In this document: one piece after another, positions 35,793-44,296 of the stretch
Layout of the letters: every line of letters begins with the position of its first letter
How positions within the stretch are numbered: the stretch's first letter is position 1
Assembly (NCBI GenBank): GCA_016786485.1
Contig: JAEUWD010000004.1
Location: forward strand, 1-50,638
DNA from: Bacteriovoracaceae bacterium
Lineage (GTDB): Bacteria; Bdellovibrionota; Bacteriovoracia; Bacteriovoracales; Bacteriovoracaceae
DNA length: 50,638 nt
Direction: 5' to 3'
The notes under the pieces: generated by a model
Told to the model about the DNA's origin: nothing
The model's database searches: none
Seen by the model: only the letters and a program-made list of their open reading frames with translations
Made by a program: the position numbers and the translations under genes

Positions 35793-38513
35793 TTAAACTA
35801 GGGCGGTATTGAGTTTTATTGGTCGCTCAACATCAAGCCCTTGGCTACGTAAATAGTCCCAAATTTCAATCGGTCGAATCGAAACCCCATCATCGGCTTT
35901 TGCCACGAATTTAATACCTTCTAAACCCCTACATGGTGAAACTTCATCGATGAGCTCCAGCATATTTTGATTTAAATCAAGCACTGATTTCTCTGCTGAA
36001 ATAATCCAAGGTCGAATGTCCTTTTTTAAATATGACTGATCTTTCTTAGAAAAAGAATCAATCAAGATACTGTCCTGAGTTCGGATTCGTTCAACTACGG
36101 TGTCCAGCATTCCGTCATTGCGAACTGGAATGAAATATTCAAAGTTTTTAGCGGCACTTTGAATCGATGGTGTTTTATTATCAATAACTTCGATATGCTT
36201 AAAAATAATTCCCGTTTCCGAGCTCTCTTGGAGATTGGCCTTAGCTGCTTCCAAGTCATCCCAACTCTCCTCTACTCGCACGTCAAAGAATTCGCTAAGC
36301 GAACTAATACCTAAACTTAACGCCGGTCCAAACGAAATAAGTGGACGCTGATTATAACCTTCAGAATATAAAAATTTATAACCCGCGCGTTTGAAAATGC
36401 GCGCCATGACTTTCTGTAAATCTAAATGGGAAATAAAACTAAGTGGTCCGATCTTTGAAAACTCTAAACGATATTTAAAGCCTACAAATTGACCACGCTT
36501 TTCGCGACGTTCCGCTAAGGTTTTCCCTTGGTGATCGGGTTTTACGTATACTTCTTCAGTATGTGAATTCATCGTCGTTAAAAACTCACGACGTTCTTCG
36601 ACCATGCCTTTAAGATCACACTTGATCCCGCAGTGATAACAAACCAGTTTTTTCTTATCAATATCAAAATCCTGGGCCAATTTATCTAAAGTCGAATGGT
36701 GAACAATGTGTCCTGCCACCTTCCCACACGGTGGTGATAAACGATTATTCACCGCCTTTTTCCACTCAATTTCCAAGAAGCGATCCTTAAGACCAACATC
36801 AATATGGTTCCAAGGCAATCTTCCATCCAGACGAATCGTACCTAAATAAATCTCTGGCTTAATTCCAACTTCTTTAAGCGTTTCAATCCAAAGATCAAAT
36901 TTAAAAGTTTCATCCCATCCATCAAAGCGTGCGCCTTTTTTCCAAGCCTTATAAATAACTTCACCTATACGACGATCACCGCGTGAAACAATCCCTTCCA
37001 AATAAGAAATTTTTGAATAATGTTTTCTGAAATTCAATTTATATTCACGAGCATAATCCGCCAGCATGTTTTGTTTACGTTCAATTTCTGGAAGCGTAAT
37101 CATCGCCGCCCACTGAAATGGCGTATGCGGCTTTGGAACAAACGAAGATGCTGAAATAGTAATCGTTGGGTTATGCACACGACACTCACGCGCAGCGATT
37201 TCACGGGCCTTGCGACCGGTTTCCATAATACCCACAACATCAGAATCATCTTCGGTCGGAAGACCAATCATGAAATATAATTTCATTTTTTTCCAACCAC
37301 GTGAGAATACGTCACGCGCAGTTTGCATCATATCTTCTTCAGAAACGTTTTTATTAATAACATCTCTCATTCTTTGCGTACCAGCTTCTGGGGCAAAAGT
37401 GAGTGAAGTGTTTTTCACTTCCGCTAATTTATCGAGAATTTTGTTATCCAGGCCATAAGCACGCAACGAACTAATCCCCAAAGTTGATTTATCTGCGGCT
37501 AATTTATCCAAAAGTTCTACTACCAGCGGAGTAACGGCAGAATAATCGGCTGTCGATAAACAAGTCAGTGACGCTTCATCAAAGCCTCCATACTTAATTC
37601 CATCCATCACCATATCGATAACGGCCTTAGGATCACGCTCACGGACAGGACGATAAATCATTCCTGCTTGGCAGAAACGACAACCTTCGGTACAACCTCG
37701 CGCTAGCTCCACGCTGAAACGATCAAAAATAGCTGTCATATGTGGGATGGGAGATTTAGTTGGGAATGGATAATTTTTTAATGATTCAATAAAGTAACGA
37801 GTCACGCGATCAGGAACTTTTCCTTTGTATTCAGGTTTTGCGCCTTTAACGACTTCGAATTCTGTTTTATCATCAATTTCGGTTTCATAGAGTGACGGAA
37901 CATAAATGCCAGTCCAGGTCGCGAGCTCTTCTAAAATCTTCAAACGTGACCAGACCTGACTACGAGCTTCGCCTATAAAATGCAACAAACGAGAAACTAA
38001 TTTTTCGCCATCGCCAATGACGACTAAATCCAGAAACGGAGCAATCGGTTCTGGATGAGTGGCACATGGACCACCTGCCACTACGAATGGATCATTTTCA
38101 CCACGCTCGTGTTGCCACACTGGCACTCCACCCATTTCCAGCATATTTAAAATATTGGTGTAGCTCATTTCATATTGAAGTGAGAAACCAATCAAATCGA
38201 AGTCTTTTAACGGGCGATATGTTTCCAAAGTGACTAGATGTAAATTACGTTCGCGGATTTGTTTTTCCATATCAATCCATGGAGCAAAACAACGTTCCGC
38301 TAATAAATTCTCATGTTGATTAACTTCGTCATAAAGAATTTTAAAACCTAAGTGGCTCATTCCGATTTCGTAAGTGTCAGGAAAACACAAGGCCATTTTC
38401 CCCACACAATCTTCCCACTTCTTGCGGACTAAGTATTTTTCGCCGCCGATATAACGAGCTGGTTTTTCGAGTTTATCTAGAAAAGATGAATAGGGGTTAC
38501 GAATGACCGCCAT
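35793..38513 (-). CDS. B12-binding-type radical SAM protein fused to a DUF2344 domain
   Basis: This 906-residue protein of the TIGR03960 type fuses an N-terminal cobalamin-binding-like domain (40-190), a radical SAM core (about 265-500) with the cluster motif Cys274-x3-Cys278-x2-Cys281 in ARGCTEGCRFCQAG, and a C-terminal DUF2344/TIGR03936 domain (about 680-880, starting YRLEFSKIGPLSFISHLDLQ). A CHCGIKC metal-like cluster (YHCGIKCDL) lies before it. The reaction of the family is not established; it is often found near RNase G and ribosomal protein genes, which is not the case here. Ribosome site AGGAG lies within the palindrome GGAGTACTCC directly before the ATG. A structured leader precedes it. 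Confidence 0.85.
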   Translation of the reverse strand: MAVIRNPYSSFLDKLEKPARYIGGEKYLVRKKWEDCVGKMALCFPDTYEIGMSHLGFKILYDEVNQHENLLAERCFAPWIDMEKQIRERNLHLVTLETYRPLKDFDLIGFSLQYEMSYTNILNMLEMGGVPVWQHERGENDPFVVAGGPCATHPEPIAPFLDLVVIGDGEKLVSRLLHFIGEARSQVWSRLKILEELATWTGIYVPSLYETEIDDKTEFEVVKGAKPEYKGKVPDRVTRYFIESLKNYPFPTKSPIPHMTAIFDRFSVELARGCTEGCRFCQAGMIYRPVRERDPKAVIDMVMDGIKYGGFDEASLTCLSTADYSAVTPLVVELLDKLAADKSTLGISSLRAYGLDNKILDKLAEVKNTSLTFAPEAGTQRMRDVINKNVSEEDMMQTARDVFSRGWKKMKLYFMIGLPTEDDSDVVGIMETGRKAREIAARECRVHNPTITISASSFVPKPHTPFQWAAMITLPEIERKQNMLADYAREYKLNFRKHYSKISYLEGIVSRGDRRIGEVIYKAWKKGARFDGWDETFKFDLWIETLKEVGIKPEIYLGTIRLDGRLPWNHIDVGLKDRFLEIEWKKAVNNRLSPPCGKVAGHIVHHSTLDKLAQDFDIDKKKLVCYHCGIKCDLKGMVEERREFLTTMNSHTEEVYVKPDHQGKTLAERREKRGQFVGFKYRLEFSKIGPLSFISHLDLQKVMARIFKRAGYKFLYSEGYNQRPLISFGPALSLGISSLSEFFDVRVEESWDDLEAAKANLQESSETGIIFKHIEVIDNKTPSIQSAAKNFEYFIPVRNDGMLDTVVERIRTQDSILIDSFSKKDQSYLKKDIRPWIISAEKSVLDLNQNMLELIDEVSPCRGLEGIKFVAKADDGVSIRPIEIWDYLRSQGLDVERPIKLNTALV

Positions 38514-38523
38514 GGAGTACTCC
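38514..38523 (-). promoter_or_regulatory. Palindromic ribosome-binding site of the radical SAM gene
   Basis: The Shine-Dalgarno sequence of the radical SAM gene is part of the perfect 10-base palindrome GGAGTACTCC, immediately before the ATG. It could fold back weakly on itself (GGA/TCC around GTAC) or pair between two transcripts. Together with the hairpins upstream this may tune translation. Confidence 0.4.
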
Positions 38524-38532
38524 TGTTTATTT

Positions 38533-38576
38533 CGACTATAAGTCGGAAGGATTCGAACCTTCAGTTTTGGTACTGA
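38533..38576 (-). ncRNA. Tandem-hairpin leader with a tRNA T-arm consensus
   Basis: Three hairpins follow one another in the 108-base gap between leucine dehydrogenase and the radical SAM gene. Given in plus-strand order they are CGACT-ATA-AGTCG (38533-38545), GAAGG-ATTCGAA-CCTTC (38546-38562) and TCAGT-TTTGGT-ACTGA (38561-38576). In transcript sense the middle one is GAAGGTTCGAATCCTTC, a perfect tRNA T-arm (5-bp stem, 7-base TTCGAAT loop). The third resembles an anticodon arm around CCA but shares two bases with the T-arm. No acceptor or D arm is found, so it is not an intact tRNA. It is either a tRNA remnant or a structured 5' leader. Confidence 0.45.
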
Positions 38577-38621
38577 CAGGGTGTAGCAAATTCACTTTAA
38601 AAAGAGAAGATTTTAATGCTA

Positions 38622-39740
38622 TTACTGACGCTTTTTTCTTCCCGGAAATCGGTGACCTACGTTACCAACATTTCCAAGGAATGATTTCGAAATCTTGCGA
38701 ATTGAATCGAGTCTTCTCTCGGCCATAACGTCAGTAGCTTGATTTACTGGAATATTTTGTTCATCAGAAATAGCGAAAATTTCAAGTGATGTATCGTAGA
38801 TAGTATCAACCATACGACGAGACTTACCGTCGTTCCAACCTTCAAATTCAATTGAAACGTTCATTAAACCACCAGCATTGATAAGATAGTCTGGAGCATA
38901 AAGAATTTTTTTATCTTTTAGAATTTGACCGTGACGGTTTTCTTTTAATTGATTGTTAGCGGCTCCTGCTACGATTTTACATTTTAGTTTATCAATCGTT
39001 TCATCATTGATTGAAGCACCAAGCGCACATGGAGCATAGATATCGCATTTTGCTTCGAAGATTTCCTTCGCACCAACAAATTCTGCATGCGGTATTTCTT
39101 CTTTCATTTTTTCGATATTTTTTTCGTTGATGTCTGTGAAAATGAGACGAGCGCCACTCTTATCTAAAAGTTTAGCTAGTTCGAAACCAACTGAACCAAC
39201 ACCTTGAATCGCCACCACTTTGTCACGTAACGAACGGTTTCCATAAGTTTTAGTACAAGCTGCTTCCATTCCACGATAAACACCTAAAGCGGTATACGGA
39301 GCTGGGTTACCTGAACCACCATGGATTTTAGCTACACCACACACGAAACTAGTTTCAGTGTAGATGTGTTCAATATCTTCAACAGTAATATTTACGTCTT
39401 CGGCCGTGATATAACGACCATTTAATGATTCGACGTAACGACCATAAGCGCGGAATAGAGCTTCTGATTTATCCACTTTTGGATCGCCGATGATAACCGC
39501 TTTACCACCACCCAAGTTCAAGCCTGAAACGGCTGCCTTATAAGTCATACCTTTCGAAAGTCTCAGAACGTCCTCAAGAGCTTCTTCTTCGTTCTTATAT
39601 TGCCACATTCTGGTCCCGCCAAGCGCTGGTCCTAGCGTCGTATCGTGAATAGCAATAATCGCCTTCAAGTTACAGCTTGGGTCACTTAAAAAAATGACTT
39701 CTTCGTGGCCCATCGAATATAATTTTTCGAACGAAAGCAT
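38622..39740 (-). CDS. ldh: Leucine dehydrogenase (Glu/Leu/Phe/Val dehydrogenase)
   Basis: This 372-residue NAD-dependent amino acid dehydrogenase deaminates leucine, valine and isoleucine to the keto acids. Visible: TTLGPALGGTRMW (34-46, glycine-rich substrate loop), two catalytic lysines Lys68 and Lys80 (TYKAAVSGLNLGGGKAVI), the Rossmann motif GVGSVGFELAKLL, and GAANNQL near residue 265. Residue numbers and length agree with Bacillus leucine dehydrogenases. The start is the ATG at 39740 with AGGAG 6 bases away; the open frame continues 28 codons upstream but lacks a ribosome site and overlaps the divergent ferredoxin gene. It likely feeds the fused E1 encoded downstream. Confidence 0.92.
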   Translation of the reverse strand: MLSFEKLYSMGHEEVIFLSDPSCNLKAIIAIHDTTLGPALGGTRMWQYKNEEEALEDVLRLSKGMTYKAAVSGLNLGGGKAVIIGDPKVDKSEALFRAYGRYVESLNGRYITAEDVNITVEDIEHIYTETSFVCGVAKIHGGSGNPAPYTALGVYRGMEAACTKTYGNRSLRDKVVAIQGVGSVGFELAKLLDKSGARLIFTDINEKNIEKMKEEIPHAEFVGAKEIFEAKCDIYAPCALGASINDETIDKLKCKIVAGAANNQLKENRHGQILKDKKILYAPDYLINAGGLMNVSIEFEGWNDGKSRRMVDTIYDTSLEIFAISDEQNIPVNQATDVMAERRLDSIRKISKSFLGNVGNVGHRFPGRKKRQ

Positions 39741-39779
39741 AATTAGCTCCTGATAAATTTTATTAAGTCTGTTAAGATT

Positions 39780-39785
39780 TATAAT
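39780..39785 (+). promoter_or_regulatory. Candidate -10 element for the ferredoxin gene
   Basis: A perfect TATAAT (39780-39785) lies 31 bases before the ferredoxin ATG in the 76-base divergent gap. The -35 position 17 bases upstream reads only ATTTTA, so an activator may be needed or the site may be chance. A separate promoter for leucine dehydrogenase on the other strand is not clear. Confidence 0.35.
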
Positions 39786-39816
39786 GATGAAAACATGAAA
39801 ACACAAGGAAAGTTGT

Positions 39817-40131
39817 ATGCCCATGGTGTCAATTAAAGGTCATCAAAAGACATATAAGCTAGATGAAAATGAAATCATTTATCATGGACTGGAACGCCAA
39901 GGTGAAACGCTTCCGCACGGTTGTTTGGCTGGCTCTTGTGGCGCTTGTCGTATCGAAATTCTCAGTGGAGAAAATGAACTCAGCCCCCCTAGTTTCATCG
40001 AACAAAATACCATCGAAGGAGTGCGGACAGAAATGAAGAAAATTTCACCAGACATTGATCACAGTAAGCGAAAAATACGCCTGGCTTGTCGAGCAAAAAT
40101 TAAGGGTGATATCGAAATCCAAAAAATCTAA
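39817..40131 (+). CDS. 2Fe-2S plant-type ferredoxin
   Basis: This 104-residue protein has the plant-type cluster ligands Cys36, Cys41, Cys44 (GCLAGSCGACRI) and Cys91 (RLACRAKI). It is a small soluble electron carrier. Its partner cannot be told from the context; it is divergent from leucine dehydrogenase and convergent with the CNNM gene, overlapping that gene's end by 4 bases. Ribosome site AAGGAAAG lies 4 bases before the ATG. A second Met follows at residue 3. Confidence 0.9.
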   Translation: MPMVSIKGHQKTYKLDENEIIYHGLERQGETLPHGCLAGSCGACRIEILSGENELSPPSFIEQNTIEGVRTEMKKISPDIDHSKRKIRLACRAKIKGDIEIQKI

Positions 40132-41483
40132 TTTTTGTTAGTCGTATTGATCGAACTGTCTGGATTTATTTGATTGTCTTTAGTGAATTTTTGATAGTTT
40201 TTTTTTGAACGAACCCGGCGATTACCATCCACATCTTTAATTCTGACTTCAATAATTTGATGATCTACAACTTTCGTCATTTCAAAAGATAAACCTTCCC
40301 AGAAAACAATATTTCCCTTGTTTGGAAAGTTACTGCCTAATTTATCGAGTAAGAAACCAGAAAGAGTTGAGTAGTGTTCACTCGATGGAATTTTCACGTT
40401 GTAACCATTGTATAAATCATGCAGTGAAATCTTGGCATCGATCAACGCCCCATCTTTTTTGTTTTTAGCACCACTACGATCTTGGTTATCTTCTTCATCG
40501 TGTTCATCTTGGATTTCACCAAAAATCTGCTCCATAATATCTTCGAGAGTAACAATTCCAACCACCACACCACTCTCATCTTTAACCAGAGCTAAGTGAA
40601 CTTTTTTCCGGTTCATATGATCGAATACCGCTTGAATTTTCATGTGTTCATAAACGAAAAACGGTGGATTAATATGATCTTCAATTTTGAAATTGGTCCG
40701 CTCAACTTCATTCACAAAAGCAAGATCTTTCACGTGAAGAAAGCCTATCGTTTGCTCTAAAGTATCGTGATAAACCGGATAACGACTATGAACTTCGCTA
40801 CGAATCGTCTCCATAACCTCGGTGAAAGTTGCATCGGCATTAACCGCACAAACATTACTTCGCGGAACCATAATATCGCGCACTTTAATCGTTGGAAATT
40901 CTAGTATTGAAGATAATAAATCGATTTGTTTTGAATCGATGGTTTTTTCTTTTTCAGCACGCTCAACTAAATATTCAATATCTTCTTTTGAAACGAGACG
41001 ACCTCGCAAATTGGCTTTCTTGCCTAGAACCGTCTCAATAATAAATTTAAAAAATTGTACGACTGGATAAGAACCGTAATAAAAAACTTCCAGAATACGA
41101 ATGGCTGGCACTGCCAACGATTCTGCATTACTGCGAGCGAAAGTTTTTGGAATAATTTCACCGAAAATTAAGACGAAGAAAGTTGTGATACCAACACTGA
41201 CTGCGATTACTTCATTATCAAAATAACGTTGAGCTATCGACGTAATCAATGACGCCGCAAAAGTGTTCACTAAATTATTCCAAACTAAAATGGTAGTAAG
41301 TAATTCATTTGAACGACCGGCCATGAAATCCAGCGCCCGGCCTTTTCGACCACCAAGTTCAATTAATTGCTTAACTCGATCGACTGGAATCGACATAAGA
41401 ATAGCTTCTGTCGCGGAAAAGAAAGCCGATAAAGCCAAACTGAAGATAAACAGCGCAATTTCACCTGACAATTCAAAAATCAT
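40128..41483 (-). CDS. CNNM/CorC (HlyC) family membrane transporter
   Basis: This 451-residue protein has an N-terminal DUF21/CNNM membrane domain (about 1-190; opening LSAFFSATEAILMSIPVDRV). A pair of CBS domains follows (about 200-320; VRDIMVPRSNVCAVNADA, VGIVTLEDIMEQIFGEI). A C-terminal CorC_HlyC domain covers about 350-430 (LHDLYNGYNVKIPSSEHYST). The family exports or helps transport Mg2+ and Co2+; the CBS pair senses nucleotides. The family name haemolysin is historical. A perfect TATAAT lies at 41553-41548. The best ribosome site (AGGAG) is unusually far, 11 bases, from the ATG, which is preceded directly by an in-frame stop. Confidence 0.9.
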   Translation of the reverse strand: MIFELSGEIALFIFSLALSAFFSATEAILMSIPVDRVKQLIELGGRKGRALDFMAGRSNELLTTILVWNNLVNTFAASLITSIAQRYFDNEVIAVSVGITTFFVLIFGEIIPKTFARSNAESLAVPAIRILEVFYYGSYPVVQFFKFIIETVLGKKANLRGRLVSKEDIEYLVERAEKEKTIDSKQIDLLSSILEFPTIKVRDIMVPRSNVCAVNADATFTEVMETIRSEVHSRYPVYHDTLEQTIGFLHVKDLAFVNEVERTNFKIEDHINPPFFVYEHMKIQAVFDHMNRKKVHLALVKDESGVVVGIVTLEDIMEQIFGEIQDEHDEEDNQDRSGAKNKKDGALIDAKISLHDLYNGYNVKIPSSEHYSTLSGFLLDKLGSNFPNKGNIVFWEGLSFEMTKVVDHQIIEVRIKDVDGNRRVRSKKNYQKFTKDNQINPDSSINTTNKN

Positions 41484-41547
41484 TTAAACTATTTCTCCTG
41501 AATATTCCGGGTTTTTAACGGTCGGAAGACGATAAAATAGTCCTTTT

Positions 41548-41553
41548 ATTATA
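41548..41553 (-). promoter_or_regulatory. Candidate -10 element for the CNNM/CorC gene
   Basis: TATAAT on the minus strand (41553-41548), preceded directly by TG, lies 64 bases upstream of the ATG. The -35 region has no good match. The 129-base gap 41484-41612 contains no other gene and no clear terminator for the zinc-ribbon gene that ends at 41613. Confidence 0.4.
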
Positions 41554-41612
41554 CACCAAATCATACTTTTTCGCACTTTTCTAAATAAATTACGTTGAAT
41601 ATATATGTGATT

Positions 41613-42065
41613 TTAATGGCTTATGCTTTTGCCTTTGAAATCATGGTCGGAATACACAATTCGGTCGTGCATTTCATGGTCAAAGGGCTGTATTTGAAGC
41701 AGATTCTTAGGTCCTCTGAAAATAGTGCTGCATTTATAGCAAATAGCAATGTAGCTAAGCTTACGAAAAAGAAAGAAATCCACGGCATAGAGAACAATAA
41801 AGCTGATTCCATAAGTCCAAATGGAGAGAATCGAAGCCAAGATAAATAAGGCCACACCGATTTTTCGATTGAAGTCTTTCTGAATATAAAAGTCTTTACG
41901 TTGGCAAACCGGGCAATCATGAAGTTCGTTATTGGCGTGATTTTGATCAAATTTTAAATCCACTACGTGATTACAAACAGCACATTGAGCGGCATCCGCA
42001 GCAGCATTAGCATAAACGTGAATGCCTGATTTACACTCAGGACAAGTAATCGTTAAGGTCATCAT
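41613..42065 (-). CDS. Zinc-ribbon membrane protein of unknown function
   Basis: This 150-residue protein has two zinc-ribbon-like Cys pairs at the N-terminus (CPECKSG at 9-12 and CAVCNH at about 28-31), another pair CPVCQRK (about 51-54), and CYKCST (about 108-111) after a hydrophobic segment (about 70-97, likely two membrane helices). It probably sits in the inner membrane with zinc ribbons in the cytoplasm. Function unknown. Its first ATG overlaps the stop of the upstream membrane protein gene (ATGA), making it the last gene of the leftward operon from 44289. Confidence 0.65.
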   Translation of the reverse strand: MMTLTITCPECKSGIHVYANAAADAAQCAVCNHVVDLKFDQNHANNELHDCPVCQRKDFYIQKDFNRKIGVALFILASILSIWTYGISFIVLYAVDFFLFRKLSYIAICYKCSTIFRGPKNLLQIQPFDHEMHDRIVYSDHDFKGKSISH

Positions 42066-42832
42066 AAGTACAATCCATATCCAAAAAATAAGTAAGCTGA
42101 AACCAACTCACCAATGATGACAAAAAAGACCATGACATAAAATAAGCCGGTGGCACTTTGAATGGAGCGAATACGACACAATTTCCAAGCAAATAAACTT
42201 AAAACAAACAGAGCGACATAACCCCACAATACTCGCATGCTCACCATAATCCAATTGAACATATAGCCTAAACCTTCGTCTGAACCTTCTTGGAAGAAGC
42301 TCAAATTTTCATAGAGACCTTTGCCCGTCATGCTGAGTTTTAATAACATTGCAATCCATAATAATTGCAAGGTAATCAAGAGTGGTCGTTCAGAAAGTTT
42401 CGGCACAACTAGATAGTAATGGCCCAAAATCATAGCGTAATTCGTAGCTCCCGCCAGCAGCGCGGTCATAAAAAAATGGGTGAAAAGTTGTGGGTCTTCG
42501 TGATGAAAGATTTGACCTAAAACCAAAAATAAAATCACTTGGCAATAATAGGCCATCCACATCCAACGCGTTTTTTGATCGCCGTGAAATTTATGAACAA
42601 GCGCTGACAAAACCAAAGCTAAAACATAGATAACGACCACTAATCCCCATTCAAAATAAGGTGAAAAGAAGTAGAGAGAAAAACTGATAATCAGGGAACC
42701 TAAAACCATGGTTTGAATAAGGCGCTGAAAACCCGCACCGGTTAAAGAGCTATCGGCGATCGGAGTACAAAACAATGTTCCCAAACCTATCGCGAGGACA
42801 AAAAACTGTGAAACTTCTTTAATAATTTCCAT
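42062..42832 (-). CDS. Multi-pass membrane protein of unknown function
   Basis: This 256-residue protein has about seven to eight hydrophobic helices across its length and short polar loops. Conserved-looking pieces are VHKFHGDQKTRWMW and the helix end ILGHYYLVVPKLSERPL, where His residues could bind metal or heme, though I cannot show this. No family recognised. It overlaps the Nudix gene upstream by 14 bases and the zinc-ribbon gene downstream by 4, so it depends on translational coupling; its own ribosome site is poor. Confidence 0.6.
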   Translation of the reverse strand: MEIIKEVSQFFVLAIGLGTLFCTPIADSSLTGAGFQRLIQTMVLGSLIISFSLYFFSPYFEWGLVVVIYVLALVLSALVHKFHGDQKTRWMWMAYYCQVILFLVLGQIFHHEDPQLFTHFFMTALLAGATNYAMILGHYYLVVPKLSERPLLITLQLLWIAMLLKLSMTGKGLYENLSFFQEGSDEGLGYMFNWIMVSMRVLWGYVALFVLSLFAWKLCRIRSIQSATGLFYVMVFFVIIGELVSAYLFFGYGLYL

Positions 42833-43232
42833 GCTTAAAATAACTCTTTAAATCTTGAATAATGCCCCAGTTTGCGGCTGGAATTTTATTTTTAAAATCA
42901 TCGTTGATATCTGCCAATTTATGCCATTTTCCGTGGGATGTGTCCATTGAATCAAGCTGATAGAGATGGGTGTAAAGTAAAACTTTTTTGGGGCCATAGT
43001 CGTGGGGATAAATTTTAAATAATTGGCATTTTTCCAGTTTTAAATCGATAGAAACTTCTTCTTGAAACTCTCGAACGGCAGCTTGAGCTGCTGTTTCATT
43101 ATTCTCAATTTTGCCACCGGGAAATTCCCACATACCATTTAATTCGCCTGTATCCGTTCGAACTTGCATATAAAGTTCAACTTCAGCAACTTTTTTTCGC
43201 CACACAATCACAATTACAACAGGAACAATCAT
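42819..43232 (-). CDS. MutT-type Nudix hydrolase
   Basis: This 137-residue Nudix protein has the complete box in GGKIENNETAAQAAVREFQE followed by EVSI (GX5EX7REUXEEXGU pattern) directly after NGMWEFP, the typical MutT context. It probably hydrolyses an oxidised or noncanonical nucleoside triphosphate such as 8-oxo-dGTP to the monophosphate, or a similar nucleotide. The N-terminal strand VPVVIVIVWRKKVAEVELYM fits the MutT fold. It sits in an operon of small membrane proteins and overlaps both neighbours. Confidence 0.85.
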   Translation of the reverse strand: MIVPVVIVIVWRKKVAEVELYMQVRTDTGELNGMWEFPGGKIENNETAAQAAVREFQEEVSIDLKLEKCQLFKIYPHDYGPKKVLLYTHLYQLDSMDTSHGKWHKLADINDDFKNKIPAANWGIIQDLKSYFKHGNY

Positions 43233-43618
43233 GACGGTATCACTTTGTCAGGGAAGATGAGAGCAAAAATCTCAAATAGCAGTGAACCTAATAGGCAAAA
43301 ATAAAAAGGAACCGGACTCTGAAAAATGAGTACGATTGCGAAGAAAAAAAGAAAAGCCGGTAATAATTTTGGCAGTATTGGAATGCGCGAAAATTTTGGA
43401 ATATTCGTTATGATTCGATAGAACCAAAAATAAAACCGTAAGAAAGAAAAACGATAATTTTTTCGCTCAGACATTAGTTTCAGCTTGCTATGATCTTGAA
43501 AATAATTCCAGAAAAAGCCACCGCTAAAAAACAAAGCTTCTTGTGCTTTTTCAAAGTAAATCATGCCACCTAAAATGATTAAATATAAAGCGAGACTAAG
43601 TTTATTTTTATCTCTCAA
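43229..43618 (-). CDS. Small membrane protein of unknown function
   Basis: This 129-residue protein has one hydrophobic segment near the N-terminus (residues 9-22) and two near the C-terminus (about 88-120), with a basic, aromatic-rich middle (ERKNYRFSFLRFYFWFYRI). No family recognised. The likely start is TTG at 43618, which overlaps the SDR stop as TTGA; the first ATG comes 18 codons later and would remove the first helix. Its stop overlaps the Nudix ATG. Expression as part of the operon is likely. Confidence 0.5.
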   Translation of the reverse strand: MRDKNKLSLALYLIILGGMIYFEKAQEALFFSGGFFWNYFQDHSKLKLMSERKNYRFSFLRFYFWFYRIITNIPKFSRIPILPKLLPAFLFFFAIVLIFQSPVPFYFCLLGSLLFEIFALIFPDKVIPS

Positions 43619-44289
43619 TCGATATATCCATCTTTATGTAGAAATGTAATATCTGAAAATTGCAACATTGGTGGAGACAAAACCACCATTTCAAAAACAT
43701 GCATGAATTCATCAATAGTTAACATTTTCTCACGAGAAAATTTGGCTTCAAGTTTATCCCACAGCGGAGTATTGATGGCACCAGGATAGAGATTACTAAA
43801 ACGCACTCCACGCTCACTCCACTCTTTTCTCGCAGTTTCCAAAAGTCCACGCAAAGCATGTTTAGAAGCCACATAAGCTGAGACATTAGGATAGGCATAC
43901 TTGGCAGCAGCGGAAAGAATATTCACGATATGCGTTTCTCCTTCAACTACTAATTCGTCCAAATGCTTTAACATTAAAAAAGGTCCCAGAGCATTGGTCT
44001 CAAATTGATTGAGAACACTCTCCGTGGTGGTTTCATCTAATGAAGACATCTCGCACACGCCAGCGTTATTCACGAGCAAATGAATCTCATCTGTTTCTTG
44101 TGCTACTGCTGCGTAAAACTGTATGACTGAATCTTCGCTACGAACATCGAGAGGAATATAAAAAAGATTTTCATGCTTAAGATCAGGTTCACTGCGTGAG
44201 CCTGCAAAAACCACATAATCTTGGTCTAAAAGAAACTCAATGATTTCCAACCCTAGACCGCTTGAACTACCAGTTATAATTGCATACAT
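43615..44289 (-). CDS. Short-chain dehydrogenase/reductase
   Basis: This 224-residue classical SDR has TGSSSGLG (6-13, NAD(P) binding), NNAG (74-77), Ser126 and the catalytic Tyr139-x3-Lys143 (AYVASKHAL). It would oxidise or reduce a carbonyl/hydroxyl compound in the cytoplasm; the substrate is unknown. The start is the ATG at 44289: it is preceded by exactly 7 bases and then TATACT, with TTGCCA 17 bases further up. The frame extends 12 codons to a TTG, but those codons would lie on the promoter. No ribosome site is seen, so leaderless translation is likely. It heads the operon running to 41613. Confidence 0.85.
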   Translation of the reverse strand: MYAIITGSSSGLGLEIIEFLLDQDYVVFAGSRSEPDLKHENLFYIPLDVRSEDSVIQFYAAVAQETDEIHLLVNNAGVCEMSSLDETTTESVLNQFETNALGPFLMLKHLDELVVEGETHIVNILSAAAKYAYPNVSAYVASKHALRGLLETARKEWSERGVRFSNLYPGAINTPLWDKLEAKFSREKMLTIDEFMHVFEMVVLSPPMLQFSDITFLHKDGYID

Positions 44290-44296
44290 GGCTTTA

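Noticed and set aside
38533-38607. Complete tRNA gene on the minus strand
   Set aside because: T-arm and an anticodon-like arm are present, but they share bases, the anticodon loop has 6 bases, and no D arm, paired acceptor stem or CCA end exists.
39741-39824. 28-codon extension of leucine dehydrogenase
   Set aside because: The ATG at 39740 has AGGAG and matches the family's N-terminus; the extension crosses the divergent ferredoxin promoter and start.
41595-41950. Overlapping open frames on both strands over the zinc-ribbon gene
   Set aside because: They are out of frame with the Cys-pair protein, have no ribosome sites and no recognisable domains; shadows of the 150-residue gene.
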